DNA of 64,000 nt from Nymphaea colorata (lineage: Eukaryota; Streptophyta; Magnoliopsida; Nymphaeales; Nymphaeaceae): contig NC_045144.1 of NCBI RefSeq assembly GCF_008831285.2, positions 23,949,716 to 24,013,715 of the forward strand, read 5' to 3'. Below the pieces are notes generated by a model. The model was not told the DNA's origin and made no database searches. It worked only from the letters and a program-made list of their open reading frames with translations. Below are positions 11,424 through 25,927 of this stretch, piece after piece. The translations under genes and the position numbers were made by a program. Position 1 is the stretch's first letter. The number at the start of each line of letters is the position of its first letter.

Positions 11424-14400
11424 ACTGGGAAATATGAAGACATGAGCAAAGCAAGAAATATGGGAAACAGCCAGCTAGTTCAATGGATGAAACCTTACTT
11501 CAGAAGAAGCCCTAAGAAAGGCTGAAGACTTCCCCCTTCCACCTGATCCCCAACCTGATCCCCAGGGTTCAGTGCTACTTGTGGAGTATTGCATTGTCAC
11601 TATTTATAGTTTAGGGGAATAACAAAAAATTGAACTGATCAACGGATCTCACCAACCAGTTATTCTATGTTTTTTGGGGATTGAAGCCTAACTTCCACAC
11701 ATGTTTTTTAGTCCTTTGGGCTTATGAACTTGCATCAGGTTTAAACATCTACAATTAAATACAAAAAATATGACTTCAGCAATAAGTTGGGCAGATTTTC
11801 CATAAGATTTGAATTTATGCTTTTAAGTATACCTATCAATCAAATTTTATTTTATCATATTTTTTAGAATCTATTTCATATCGTATTTCCAAATTATGTG
11901 CATTGATTTTACTATTTTTCCAAATAGCAAGCATGTCTACTAGTCTCTTTCAAAGATGCGAAGATAATTATACCACTTTTAAGGCATTCTTTTTTATTGG
12001 CATGTTGTGTTTAAAAAATTCCTACAGGTGGTTCCTGACATTATCTGGGACGAGGTGACAGCCTCCCCTGCTGCGAATCGGGTGAGGCAAACTGTGGTCC
12101 TCTGCTTGTCGTTTGTTTTCTCCTCCTCCTTTTTCAAAGCAGTAGTCTAATTTGTTAGGATTAGAGAGCACATGATGGGTGTATAGGGCATGAAACGTGA
12201 GGGGTGCTATCTATAGGAGTTGTAGTTTTCTCCTTCCGGGTTTGGACAAAAAATTCCTCCAGTCTTTCACATCATAATGTCCAATGCATTGGGCAGTCTA
12301 TTTAATCATACGTACCCGATATATATATATATACTGATTAATGATGGCACTAATTCACCAGCAGGCCATGGGACTGTGGGAATATTGAAGAGCTCCATCC
12401 AATTGGCCCGCACAACCAATATCTGTATGAAATATGACTCCGAAACCTTGTTTGAATGATACTTCCCTCCCTCTGTCTGTCTCTCTCTCTCCCCCTCTCC
12501 GACGTCACGCTTCCTTGTTGATCACCGAATCCCCCTGCTTCTACTTGCATATGTTAGTCAATATTGTCTCATGTTCATGCCATTTGGTGCCAGCTTATAA
12601 CTTGTGATCGATTTTAATATAAACGTCAATAGTATTAGCACAATAACATTATGAGCCATTCCTTGCTTCATTTCTTTCATGAAGCTAAATGACTTGTATG
12701 CAGTTAAATGTGTTTTAGTCTATATTATGTCCAAATAGTTGTTTTATCGTATTCTTGGAACTTATATTAATTTTGATCTGTTGATAGGTGTAATTTCATT
12801 TACTATATTCCTCAATGTAAATGTGGACGTGCAACATTGGTTAGAGTCGTAAAATGTGAACCAAATTCAGGAAGACTTTTCTATGGGTGTTAAAATTATG
12901 CATATGTTTTAATTGCATTAGTTGTTTGACCACTTATTCTAATGATTGTTACGTAAATGTGGCTTTTGTCACTGTTTTAGGGCACCATGAACTTCTGTAG
13001 TTGTTTTCAATGGTTACTGGGGTATCACCATGGTTGCTCTTCCATTTGTCTAACATTACAGACCTACATAATGTGTATTCTCCCAGATCCTCAGGCATTT
13101 TTGAAACTTTGCATGGTTTTTCTTTTTCAAATCTTCATAAGTATACTCACAAAAAAACAAAGCAAAAAAGGCACATCTTAAAAGTGAGAAGAGCAAGAGA
13201 CGGGGGTATTGATGATCAATATGTCATCTAGTCAGTCGTCATCATAGAAGGGTTTGTCCAATACATTGTCGATGAGGGAGCTGAGCAAGCTATTGCAGCT
13301 CAAGGTGAAGATATTGCCCACCCCTCCATCCCCGCCTTCTTGAATAAGGAGTTGGCCATCGCAATTTCCACCCCTACCACTGCTGCAAATGGTATCTTCT
13401 CTCCAACCAGAAAACAATGAAAGACCTCAAAAGGGTCAATCATGTCTTTCCAAAATCAATCATCAGAGGAAGCTGCATGAGCTTCCACCATTTATTTAAC
13501 AAAGTTTCTTTTATCTAACTTTAGGAGGATGTTTTCAGTAGTTTTGATGAAATATCACCATGTTTGTAGATATACGAGTGAGAAACAATGAATAATGTAT
13601 CCACAAAGACAGGTAAGATAGATTTACTTTCAATTATGTGTACTATTGTTGCAGGATTGTCTCATGATTCATCACGAGATTCATGCAGTCATATAAGTCA
13701 CATATACATGGTTACATTTGGTTAATAAGGCCTACAATATTCTAGATAGGAAAATAGGTTGCTGAATAGGCTTCACCGATTTATTGTGCCGAAATACATG
13801 AAAGCATTTCTACGCACTAGTAGGTAGGTATAAATGTAAGCATATATTATGTCAGAATTAACATAACAAACACCAAACTTAAGCCCAAAAACTGTCAAAA
13901 TAGTTTATCTCTCCCAAAATATTACTATAGTAAAGCTACAATACATGCCTAGGATTAAGCTCCATGTGTTAACCAACATGCCAACATGGTGTTGATGAGA
14001 ACACTAATCATAGTTTCCGTTGGATTAATGAAAGTTAAGATGCTTATGCAAAAATGAATTAAAGATAGGTGGCAAGCAAAAAAAAAAAAGAATAATAAAG
14101 TAAAATTTTTTATCATTTAGTTTCTCTAGAATAAATGAAAAATCAAGATTCAAATCTTGTAATGAAGCATAATATACAAGTAGGGTAATAAATAAATAGA
14201 CAAGTAAAATCTTCAGAGTACAATAATGATTTAGACAACAAACAATAAAAGTGAACTTCCACTTAAAAGGCTTCACAAAGTTGTTGAATAAGCAAATTCT
14301 CCAGCATCATATAGAACAAAGCAACAACGGCCAAGACGATTTTGCTTGCCACATTCATCAGCTCTTGAATAGAGCCAAAAAGTTGTTTTATGTGTAGAAC

Positions 14401-14619
14401 ATGAAAGTGACAATGTCAACTTCTCATAGAGTTCAACAAAAAGGAATTGTTTTGTTTGAGAAGGAAGAATACAAATAAGGTAGAACCAGAAAAGAGGGGG
14501 AAAAATGGAATTGACAAGCTGAGAATTTACCAAATTGAAAACTATTCAATTTTCAAGAATCTCATTTATTATGACTAACCATGCAAAAAAAAGTAAGAAA
14601 TAAACATTTCAAATAGGCA
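11424..14619. other. Intergenic, no gene seen
   Basis: No recognisable gene. Open frames (for example 12987-13231 on the plus strand and 14025-14533 on the minus strand) are short, AT-driven and without a known motif. A few short microsatellite-like runs occur (TA near 12320, CT near 12470). Confidence 0.5.
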
Positions 14620-14984
14620 TGTATAAAAAGCCAATACAATAGAACAAAGGCAGCAACAATGTCCTGACAGCAAGTGGCAACTCAAGAAATCTACAGATGG
14701 GGCATAGAAAGCTTAGAATGGCAAAAAGCTTTGAAAAAAAACCAAAAGCTGCATAATTCATTTTACCAGTTTGAATGTTTATACAGAGGCGTGCTTTGCA
14801 GAATTGTAACAAGATAATTATCAGATGTGTAAAAACAATTTCTTGATCATAGAGAAATCAAATTTCTAATAGAATGCTACACATGTGTTTGGGTAGTGGG
14901 CCACACACACCCTAGAAACTTCTTGATATTTCCAAGTGAATTCACTAAAAATAATCAGTTCACACATTGTATACTTCTTCAACA
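14620..14984 (-). repeat. 3' LTR of the copia element
   Basis: 365 bp. Read on the minus strand it begins TGTTGAAGAAGTATAC and ends with TTATACA, giving TG...CA ends. It aligns along its whole length with 19385-19745. Confidence 0.85.
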
Positions 14985-15004
14985 TGCCCAAACCAAACTG
15001 GGGA
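14985..15004 (-). other. Polypurine tract of the copia element
   Basis: Directly upstream (minus strand) of the 3' LTR. It is G/T-rich with purine clusters (CCCCAGTTTGGTTTGGGCA). This is the place where plus-strand DNA synthesis is primed in copia elements. It is not a pure purine run, so it may be degenerate. Confidence 0.5.
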
Positions 15005-15059
15005 GTGTAAGTCACAAACCACCAGTTTGCTCTTGAAAACACAAAACTGGTCCTTTGTT

Positions 15060-15540
15060 AGAGATTTAGTGAAGATATCAGTCACTGCTGACATGAAAAA
15101 ATATATTGAGCACATATTACTTTATTCTTGATTAAATTGCAAACCAAGTGGCAATCTATCTCTATGTGCTTGGTGTGCTCTTGTATAAAAGGATTTGTAA
15201 TGTAATGTCGATTTGTTATCGCAAAGCAATAGAATGGGCTCTATTTATGTGCACTTTCAAATATGCTAGAAGACCTTGCAACCAAACCAACTCACAAGCT
15301 GTGTCAGCTAAAGCATGGTACTCAACCTCAACTGTTGAACATGAAACTGTATGTTGCTTCTTGGTCTTCTAAAAATCAGTGCTTTACCCAAAAACACACA
15401 ACAGCCAGTGATCAAGCAACAAGTATCCTTGCATGCACCCAGTATGTATCGTTGTCATAAGCTGTCATACAGAAATCTTTGTTTGTTGTGAATAAGTTTC
15501 TTGCCCTGGACTCTATATGAGATAATGAAGAAGTTTAACG
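15060..15540 (-). pseudogene. Copia RNase H domain remnant
   Basis: Conceptual translation of the minus strand gives the conserved copia RNase H signature TKHIEIDCHLV and, upstream of it, FESAHK, matching the C-terminal end of copia polyproteins. Several stop codons and frame changes separate the pieces. It lies just before the polypurine tract and 3' LTR, as expected for the last domain of pol. Confidence 0.75.
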
Positions 15541-16228
15541 GCTGCATTATAATGCTCCAATGTGGGATGCAGCATAAACCTTCTCAAAGTGTGCACCAAA
15601 TGCATGATATCAGGTCACGTGATTGTGAGATATATTAAAAGCCCAACCATGTGACGGTAGACTGATGGGTTCTTCAATGGATCACCATTGTTCATCGACA
15701 AGCTTCATTTTGCTCCACTGGCACACATATAGCTTCCCATTAATGAGTCCAATCTCATCAAGAATGTCACAAACATATTTTCTTTTCTAAAATAATATCC
15801 CATATTTCAATCTTGTTAGCTCAAACCCAAAAAGTATTTTAAAAAAAGTACTTAAGCAAACTCAAATCTTTTATTTTGGACTACTTATGTAGGTAAGTTA
15901 TTGAACTTTTGTATCATTTGCTCTTGGTAATCCACAATAATCAGATAATTTGTATATTACTAAAAAAAACTTTAAAAGCATAATTTCTCTTGTATGTGAA
16001 CAAGGAATAATTATGCTTAAATTGACAAAATTCATAAGATAACACAACTGTGGAAAACTTGGAAAACCAATTTTGTGGAGCTTCACGAAAACCATAGAGA
16101 GACTTCACCTGTTTTATCATACCCTAGTGGCAATTCCATATAGACATCTTATTCTAAATCTCCATCTTGGAAAGCATTATAGACATCTATATGATGAAGT
16201 TGCCAATTGTTTTTTGCTGCAACTAATC

Positions 16229-16567
16229 TTAGACATCCCATAATAACCAGTTTTCCACAACTGCATAAGTTTCATGGAAATGCATCTCTTTGATTTGCAC
16301 ATAGCTTTTAGCTACCAAACACACTTTGAAGAGTTCAACTTCACCATTGAACTTGTATTTGATAAGATATACCCATCTACAGCCAATGGGTGTGATATCC
16401 TTTGGAGGCTCAACAAGAAACCAGGTCTCACACTTCCAAAGCTGAAATTTTAGTTTCCATGGCTTTAATCCAATTTGCTCTAAAGAAGTTTGTTCATGCT
16501 GTTGAGAAATTGAGAGAAGAAACATTCTATGTGTGGAAGAAAAGTTGTCTTTTCTTTGGTCCTTCAC
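16229..16567 (-). pseudogene. Copia reverse transcriptase N-terminal fragment
   Basis: A 112-codon open stretch containing PIGCRWVYLIKYKFNGEVE followed by LVAKSYVQ, the classic start of the copia RT domain (usually PIGCKWV... LVAKGYTQ). It ends in an altered version of the next motif and then a stop. The YVDD active-site motif expected to the left was not found intact. Confidence 0.85.
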
Positions 16568-17179
16568 TAATTGGGGTTAAAATCCCAATAAAAAAGTGAC
16601 ATTTCTTTAAAGGATACTTAATTGTGTTGCATCCTTAAGTTGATGATGGTTCAAGTGAATGTTACTTGGCAGCTCCACAGTAAAAATCTCTAAGGACTAA
16701 GGGTTTCAGTTTTCTAATGGATCTTCTCAGCTGGTTTTGTATGTTCAAAGCGGATTGGTGATTGTGCCATCATTAGGTATAGGTATATCATATGAAGGAG
16801 AATCAACATTTTGTTCTATTGTGGTGGTTTGGATAGGTAACTATGCAAATGATGGATTTTCACCAGTTTTATGAATATGTTGTTTGTTGGCATTCTCAAA
16901 ATGGTCGCATATTTGAGACCCACATTCTTCAATCCATATTTCATGATGTTTACTCAACGGATCTTCACTCAGCAATGGAAAAACTGAAATTGAACTTGAT
17001 CTTCATTAGACTTAAAAGGAAAATTTTGCACATTAAAAAATAACATCATGACTGTAAAGAATTTTCTTAGATTCTAGATCATAAAGCTTGTATCTTTTTT
17101 GTCCAAATGGATAACCTATGAAAACACACCTCTTAGCTCTTATGTTAAAATTGGAGAACTTGAAACTAGGTTGGTCACA

Positions 17180-17715
17180 TAACAATGACATCCAAAGACC
17201 CTTAAATGTGAATAGTTTGGCTTTCTAGAAAAGTTTTTCTTAGGGTCATTCCAAGCAAAACATTTGTGGAAGGTCAGTTAATGAGGTATGTGGCACTAAG
17301 TGCACATTCAACAAAAAAATGCGCTGGTATATTTGACTGAAGCTTCAAAGCTCTAGCAACATTGAGGAGATGATGATGTTTCTTCTCGACAATGCCATTT
17401 TTTTGAGGCATATGAGGATGACTATGATCATGTAGTATTCCCTTTTGCTATAGAAAATTTTTTATGTCTATTTGTAAAGAACTTTGTGCCCATTATCGGT
17501 TCTTAATTTTTAAACATGTGCATTGAGTAGCTTCCCAATTAGAGCTACAAACATTTAAAGTAAATATTCTGTTTTATTTTGTGTTCATTAAAAATGTCTA
17601 GACAGCCTTAGAGAAGTCACCAATGATGGTGAAAAAATAGTGGGATCCTGAAGTAGCAACCTGTGAGTAAGGCCCCCATGCATTGCAATGCAAATGAAAA
17701 GTATTTTGTATTACT
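17180..17715 (-). pseudogene. Copia integrase core remnant
   Basis: The minus strand encodes HCNAWGPYSQVATSGSHYFF (near 17690), where copia integrases have HCDLWGP, so the first catalytic Asp is Asn. Further on come TDNG (near 17500) with the second Asp and PQKNGIVEKKHHHLLNVARA (near 17410) with the catalytic Glu. A TAG replaces a conserved Trp codon near 17600. The enzyme cannot be functional. Confidence 0.85.
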
Positions 17716-18024
17716 CAAAGAGACAACAAATGGCTTTATTTCAACATTTGGCAAACATCACAAAAGCCATCCATTAGCCTAATCTTGGAATCACTTTTAG
17801 TAACCAATTTATTAACTTAAGAAGATGGTGCCTCAATCGAATTTCATAGGTGATATTGAATTTCGATGTATGTCATTGTAGCAAAACCATTGAAGTTTGT
17901 AGAGTATTGTATGTCTGGTTTGAATAGGTAGAGATCACCTTTTTTATTCTTTACAAAGATCATTTTTCTAGAGCTCAGGTGATGCAAAACACAATCAATG
18001 GAGGAAAAGAAAACACTTAGTTAA

Positions 18025-18264
18025 CTAGTTGAACAAAACAAGATTATACTTAAAGTGTGGGGCAAAATGGATGTTTTCAAGCATGACAAACAAAGACAAA
18101 AATGCTTTTCTTATATGAGAAGCATTAACCAGAGAGTTAATTGGAAGATGTATAGGAAATGGAGAGTTTAACTCAATGATATTTACCACGAGCTTTAGAT
18201 TAGAACACAAGTGATGACTCAAACCACTATCCACAATCCAAATGTAAGGTTGTAGAGAAATCAT
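18025..18264 (-). pseudogene. Copia aspartic protease remnant
   Basis: The 79-codon stretch contains WIVDSGLSHHLC, the copia protease active-site region (normally WIIDSGAS.H), then LPINSLVNASHIRKAF and the typical FAPHFKYNLV ending (normally VPSFKFNLLSV). The catalytic DSG is kept, but the following Ala is Leu. Confidence 0.8.
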
Positions 18265-18514
18265 ATCTGTGAAACTAAAGCAGAGGCTAACAAGGAATTT
18301 GGGGGTTTTCCTTTCAGTAGTTGTTTAAGATACGTGTGTTCTTCAACAACAAGTGAAAGGGTAGTGTTCTTGCTGGATTTATTGGTCTATGAAATTATTG
18401 CAGCAATGAGAGTATGAGCACTGGAGGATGTTGATTCCTTTAGCAGACACACCTCTGCTTGCTAACTTACCCATTTTTGGTTTGTATACTGTTTGAAAAT
18501 TTGGCTAGTAACCA

Positions 18515-18575
18515 ACCAACTTAAAGCAACATTCTTTAGTATGTCCATTTATGCGATAGTGAGTGCAATATAGTT
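18515..18575 (-). pseudogene. Copia gag zinc knuckle remnant
   Basis: The minus strand reads YCTHYRINGHTKECCFKL, corresponding to the CCHC knuckle CxxCxxxGHxxExC of copia gag; the second Cys of the motif is Tyr here. Confidence 0.7.
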
Positions 18576-18976
18576 ATTGTCTAATATTCTTGTTTCTATT
18601 CATGCATGCCTTCGAACCAACTGTAGCCAAGCTAACATGACAAATGGTGGATGAGTTCATTCTTGTGTCCCTCCTATAGAATTGAGAGAGTAAACTGTAC
18701 TTATCGATGACAAAAAATCCTAAAGAAGTATTTGGCTGTAGATAGTAGTGTTGAAGTTATTAAGACCTATAAAAAACTCAATGACTTTATCCTCCCATTG
18801 TTTTTTAGAAATAGCCTTCAGAGCACTACATGGACATCTTAGTAGCACATCATAATAACAGAGTTCATCCCAATATAGTATAGTGAGCAGCTAGTGATGA
18901 TGGTGTCTTGAGTCATTTTGGCAATTGCCGATTTAGGTTGAAACTTCCATGGTGCTAGGTTATGGGTACAACTTTC

Positions 18977-19255
18977 TTAGAGGTCTTCCCAAACCTTCTT
19001 TGTCGTGGTAGCATAGTTTATCTCCTTCAATAGAGAGTTAATGATCCACGACAGGGCCATGGTGTTGTAGCGCATCCACAGAATATAATCACTATCAGAC
19101 GAAACTGGATTGGGGAGAGAACCATGCAAAAAAAATGCACTTATTTTTTGGAACACGGCCATTGTCATGGACCAACTCCATGTGTTGTAGTTCTCCTTGG
19201 TTAAGAGTAGTAATACTAGCATCAAACCAGGACTATCGCCATAATGCAGCAACAT
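18977..19255 (-). pseudogene. Copia gag N-terminal fragment
   Basis: The 92-codon stretch shows the copia gag pattern: LTKENYNTWSWSMTMAV, then LPNP, then YILWMRYNTMALSWIINSL and KKVWEDL. It sits next to the 5' LTR and primer-binding site, as expected for gag. The frame closes after WEDL. Confidence 0.85.
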
Positions 19256-19372
19256 GGGGATTCAAAAAGTCTGTACCTATTTCGGGAATGCCATCAAAAC
19301 TTGGTGAACCAGTGCTATTTAACTAAACATTTGAGGCCACGATAAAGAAGTGTCAAGATCAGAGTTCCTTTT

Positions 19373-19384
19373 GCACTGGTACCA
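19373..19384 (-). other. Primer-binding site of the copia element
   Basis: Immediately inside the 5' LTR, the minus strand reads TGGTACCAGTGC, a slightly altered form of the initiator-tRNA-Met-complementary TGGTATCAGAGC used by plant copia elements. It begins exactly at the LTR edge at 19385. Confidence 0.85.
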
Positions 19385-19745
19385 TGTAGAAAAGCCAATG
19401 CAACAGAACAAAGCTGGAACAATGAGGCGACAGCAAGTGCACAGCTCAAGAAAACTATAAAGAGATCAAAGAAAACTTAGAATGGCAAGTCTTTGAAAAA
19501 GATCAAAGTCTATGTAATTTGTTTCACCTTTCTGAATTCTTAAGCACGTGTCGCTTTAAAAAATTATAATAGAATAATTATGACATGTGTACAAGAATTT
19601 GTTTATCACTAAAGAAATCAAATTTCTAACAAAATGCTATGCATGTGTCTGGGTAACGGGCCACACACACGCTAGAGGATTCTTGATGTTTTGCAAGTCA
19701 ATTCACTAAAAATAAGCAGTTTACATCTTGTATAATTCTTCATTA
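19385..19745 (-). repeat. 5' LTR of the copia element
   Basis: About 360 bp, aligned along its length with the 3' LTR at 14620-14984 (shared words include gccacacacac and aaatcaaatttcta). The outer end has drifted from the TG consensus. Confidence 0.8.
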
Positions 19746-20289
19746 AGTATGAGCAAATGGTATAGACAAGGGGTTGGGGCAGGACCTGAGGGTTTTTATG
19801 CAAAAACAGAAAATAAAAATAGTAAAATAGAAACTACATAAGCGAGACAAGTGAAAGCATAAATTTCAGGTTTACGACATGTCATAATAACAGCTCAAAT
19901 TTCAATCAAATAGCATTAATAACAGCCAAACTCTCAACCAAATATTGTTGCAGCAGATTGTAATAATCATAAGTAACTACATAAAAGAAAATATCATTCC
20001 CAGCACCAAATGATGAACCACTAAGTTTGCCAAAAAAACACCATTTTCGTGACATACTAGTTGAGCCAAAGAAGAGGTCACATGCAAATGAAGATGGGGA
20101 GAATGTGGGCAAAGGTGATGCCAAGAGGCAGTTTACAAGTAGTTCACTACCTTCCAAGCCCAAAATAAATGAAAAGTGTTTTTTTTTTCTAGCACAAAAC
20201 ACAATGGCTAGCAAGTGAAAACCCCATCACTATGAGAAGTAGTGTTCAAACATGATTTTGGAGGTTATATATATATATATATAAATAAA

Positions 20290-20360
<71 letters not shown>

Positions 20361-21580
20361 CAAGAGAGAGAGTAGGAAGGGACATAACCCTTCCGATGCA
20401 TCCAACAGATACAACCAGATTGCATTACCTCAATGGCATAGAAACAAGAAAAAAAACATCGAGAGGGCATCAAGGGGTTGCCTTGACCCTAAGCCGTTTC
20501 TCTCTCCCTCCCTCTCTCTCTCTCTCTCTCTCTTCTTCTTCTCCATCCCACACTCTCTCTTTCTCCCCCATCATATTCCTCTCCCGCCCTTCCTCCTACC
20601 TACGGTCAGAAATGATGTACCATCAAAGACAATGGATAGAACCTTCCTGCGCCTACCCAATAGTACATCTAGTTTTTGGGGGTTTAGTAGTACTCGATCA
20701 CTAGTGGAGTGAGTGTTTTCTCTCTTTTTTTGTACTCCCTCTCTTCCTCTTTCTTAATTTTCCTCTAGCCCTCCCATGACCTGCTGCAAGTCTCTTGGCC
20801 ACTCTTGTCTACAAAGATTCATCACAAGTTGATGTTGCTGATTTGGTGACAATATTAATTAGAATTTAGTTGTCTTTGTTATGGTTGTGTTCCAATATCT
20901 AATCATCTCTTTTCTAAAGGAGAATGTACAAACCGAAAGGATTTGGTGAGTGGGTTTAGTCAAAGCTATTATATAGGCTGTCATAATTAGGTTTTCATTG
21001 GAACCCTTGTGTAGGCGCCATACCTTTTGCTACTGTGGAGGATACATAGGGTATTACGGACCTATCACAGATTTTCTCCTTTAACTAGAGTCTGTTGTAT
21101 CATATATTATCCTCTGGATCACAATGATATAAATTGATGTATAATATTATTGAAATTTTGGGTTAGTTAGATGCTACTTCAAATCATTTTGACTTAGCAT
21201 CATATATCAAATGGTACTCGCATAGAACAATGATATAAATTGATGAGCTTTGAGAGAGTTGTGAGTTAATTTAGAAAGCACTGCAGCTGAGCATTTGCAT
21301 GGTTCATGACAAACTTAGTATTATGATCTAGTACCCGATTTCTAGTAGATCACAATTTTTGTCCTCTTTACGGTGCTTCACCTGCCAAACCTACTCAGAA
21401 GCTTGGTTTTATCCTTCATAATTTTGGATGAAGCATTACTCCAAAGCTAAATGCAGGTTGCCTTAGGATTGGTCACATTAGCCATCAAGTTGTAGAAGCA
21501 CCTAGGAATAGCATTATGAGTATGCTCATATGACTAGCTTGTTTGCTGATCTTTTTCTATGCTCCTTCGATATCTTTCTA
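19746..21580. other. Intergenic with microsatellites
   Basis: No recognisable gene. The open frame at 20027-20218 on the plus strand is Lys-rich and has no known domain. A long TA repeat lies at 20265-20359 and a CT-rich run at 20501-20535. The open frames across these repeats are low-complexity artefacts. Confidence 0.5.
20265..20359. repeat. (TA)n microsatellite
   Basis: About 95 bp of TA dinucleotides interrupted once by an A-rich segment near 20282-20290. Confidence 0.97.
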
Positions 21581-23147
<1,567 letters not shown>

Positions 23148-25699
23148 GTTGGAAATATATTTATATGCCAATGCCTCCACGTGCATTAGAATTGGAGAAT
23201 GTTGAGTTTGTTCTGTTCAACCAAATTATTTGCTAGCCCTTTTAACTATGCTCCTTTGATATACTATGTTTTATCATTCAAGTATTGATATTGATGAAAG
23301 GATTTTAGATTGATTTCCTGAACGAACATGGATGAGTTTAGAATAGAGTTGAAACGGGTGTTAATTTTGGCTCAAAAGGAGCAGGGTACTTGTTATGTGA
23401 AAGTTAGTTTTATATCCGTATCTTTTAGCACTATGAACACTCAATAGAGATATGGTGATAGCTACCAAATTGTTGGTTTTCAAGTAGATTGTGGGATTGA
23501 TGGCTTTGAAGTAGATTCTGGGACTGATGGTTTTGATGTAAAATGTTTTGGTTTTTCGTTTAGTTTGCAAAATGAATTTTTAACCTTAAGTGGCCATCTG
23601 ATGGCCAAAGATTTCACTGTAGAGGGCAACCAAAAATCCATAATTTCAAATTTTGTCTCTACCTCTTCATGCATGGGAAGAAAAATCCACACTCTAAAGG
23701 GTGAGAGCATGGAATTTTGTCCATATACAAAAGTCAAACCTATGAAGGTCGTACTTTTATCCATGGCCAAAAAAACCTTCATGTTAGGAGTTATGGCATT
23801 TCATTCATCTACGATGGGCTCTTGGCAATGGGCTCTCTTCACCATTGTGACTAAGGGTGGATCACTCTTTCACCACATAGCTCAATTTGACCACAATACA
23901 TCACCAAGCAGTATCACAACTCAAAAGCCCTAAATCAGCAGCATCACAACTTAGAAGCCCAATACCACCGTGAGAAGTGCTACTACAATCAGGTGCTCCT
24001 CCATCACTATATACTTCTATTTATGTATATCCATTGCCTCCTCTTGATTGACTTCCATTTGCACCAGCAAATGAAAATCCTTGAGAACACCAAATGATTT
24101 TGTTCATGTCCCTACGATTTTCTATGTGGGAGTCATTTGGGGATTAGATGACCTGTGCTAAAACTTGACTGTTTGATGGGTTGCTTCCAAGGTTGGATTA
24201 AGATTACGAAGAATGAAAAAATGAACTTTTTCAAAACTCTTTGTCTATAAAAGAAAATTTTAAAATCAGGTCAAAATTCTATAGAAGAAACAATCAAATA
24301 GGACTTTATAAAAGCCCTATTCCTACAAAAATAAATACTCTAAAAGCTCTGGTTGGTTTCTTTTTCAGCAAAATTATACTGATTTAAAAATTTTCTTTTA
24401 TATACCAAGAGTGCTGAAAATTTTTAATTTTTGTTCTTCATAATCTTAACCTAACCTTTTTAAGCAACCCTTCAAACAGTCAAGATCTTCCCAGTCAAAG
24501 GATGCCCAATAGTACGTAAGGAGTCATATTTCGGAAGAACTTGAAAAGAGTCTAATAGCTGAGAAATTTGTACAGTGATTTTCATATATACTTGAATAAT
24601 ATTATTACCTTGTATTTAATTTGTAACTTGTGTAAAATATAACAAAAACAAGATGTAGGGCAGATTTTGAATAAATGAAGATGGTTGTTTGCATAAGTTT
24701 TAGACCAAATTACTGTAATGGTGTGACAGTGATATTGATGTTCAAATTTCGGAATTGGGACGCAACTTTGGGAGGCACATGTTTTAAAAGGGGTGCAGCT
24801 TATAACTTCTCATACATGATAATCACATATGAGAAAAACAAATTGAAGAATCTGCAAAAAATGGTGCTTATATTGTTATCTTCAAGTCAATATTGGTGTC
24901 ATGGTTTGTACTTAACCAGCAAGTACTCAAAAGAGACTTGGTGACATTTTAGGTTGGGCAAAATCATTGAACCATTTTAAGTAGCATGGAGGCCACGTGC
25001 CTCAACTTGAAAACTGTGGTTTAACATGCAAGAAAAAGCATTCCTTCAAGAGTATGGCTGGTCAAAAGCCAAATTGCAAGGAAATCTTCAAGAACCAAAA
25101 AACAAATAAAGTCAAAGAAAATATAGCAAAGAGGTAGCTTCCAGATATTTGAAAATAGAGAAAGGAAAATAACTATGAACATTGAGGAAAGTCATGAGGC
25201 AGAAAACCTCAATTTCAAAAAACTAAAATGTCTAACCTCAATATGCTATTAAAAGAATGCAACATATAGATGGGTCAGACAGGGATTATCTGTCTTCGAC
25301 TTCCTGGCAGTGGTAAACTACAGTTTGTGATCAGCAAGTGAGAAACGGTTTCAATAGGCACACAAGGGAGAAGCGACTGAAAAAAAAAACGGTTTTATTT
25401 TCATTGATATATCCAATTTGAAAGGCTGGGATGATAAAATAGCTTTCCATTTATCAAATATTTATTACATATTACAGTTCAAAGTAGTGCACCTTTGGGC
25501 TTTTGCACCTGTTGAGTACCAAAGAACGAGCAGATGCTAGTTGGGTACTGCTCAGAGCAATGTTCAGGTGCTTGAGCAGGTGATTAATTGCTGCTCATGC
25601 AAGTGCAGCTGAGAGGGGCAGGAAGAGAGGAGAGGGTAGGGGAGTAGAGAAGAGGGGGAGGGTCGGGCGAGGGTGGAGGAGGGGAAGGTAGGAGGGAGA
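23148..25699. other. Spacer between the two long direct repeats, no gene seen
   Basis: Open frames at 23565-23933 (122 codons, plus strand), 23480-23782 (minus strand) and 24675-24944 (plus strand) show no known domain. I see no gag or pol motif, so the flanking repeats are not obviously the LTRs of an element with this as its interior. Confidence 0.5.
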
Positions 25700-25867
25700 G
25701 TGCGGGGGACGAAATGGAAGATGAGGATAGGGTTTTCCCCCTGTGCCCATCTCATTTCATTTTTTATTCTATCCTAGACATCCAGTCACGTGTCATCAGA
25801 CGGTTAGGGACAAATATATGGGTTAAAGCAATAGATTCTACATAACCACACACGCACACACATATCA

Positions 25868-25927
<60 letters not shown>

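Larger units (their letters stand above)
14620..19745 (-). mobile_element. Ty1/copia retrotransposon, near full-length but decayed
   Basis: A 5.1-kb element on the minus strand with both LTRs (5' LTR 19385-19745, 3' LTR 14620-14984), a primer-binding site, a polypurine tract and the copia gene order gag, protease, integrase, RT, RNase H. All domains are broken by stops and frameshifts, and the first integrase catalytic Asp is replaced by Asn. The two LTRs have diverged clearly by substitutions and small indels, so the insertion is old. The flanking 5-mers are aggca on the left and agtat or a close shift of it on the right, which do not match, so the target duplication has decayed or the right end is slightly misplaced. 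Confidence 0.9.

Noticed and set aside
20242-20712. 156-codon open frame across a TA repeat and CT run
   Set aside because: Its length comes from Tyr-Ile dipeptides encoded by the TA repeat and Ser-Leu from CT; no domain. Low-complexity artefact, like the one on the opposite strand.
23565-23933. 122-codon plus-strand frame between the long direct repeats
   Set aside because: No gag, pol or other domain; opposite-strand frames of similar length overlap it.
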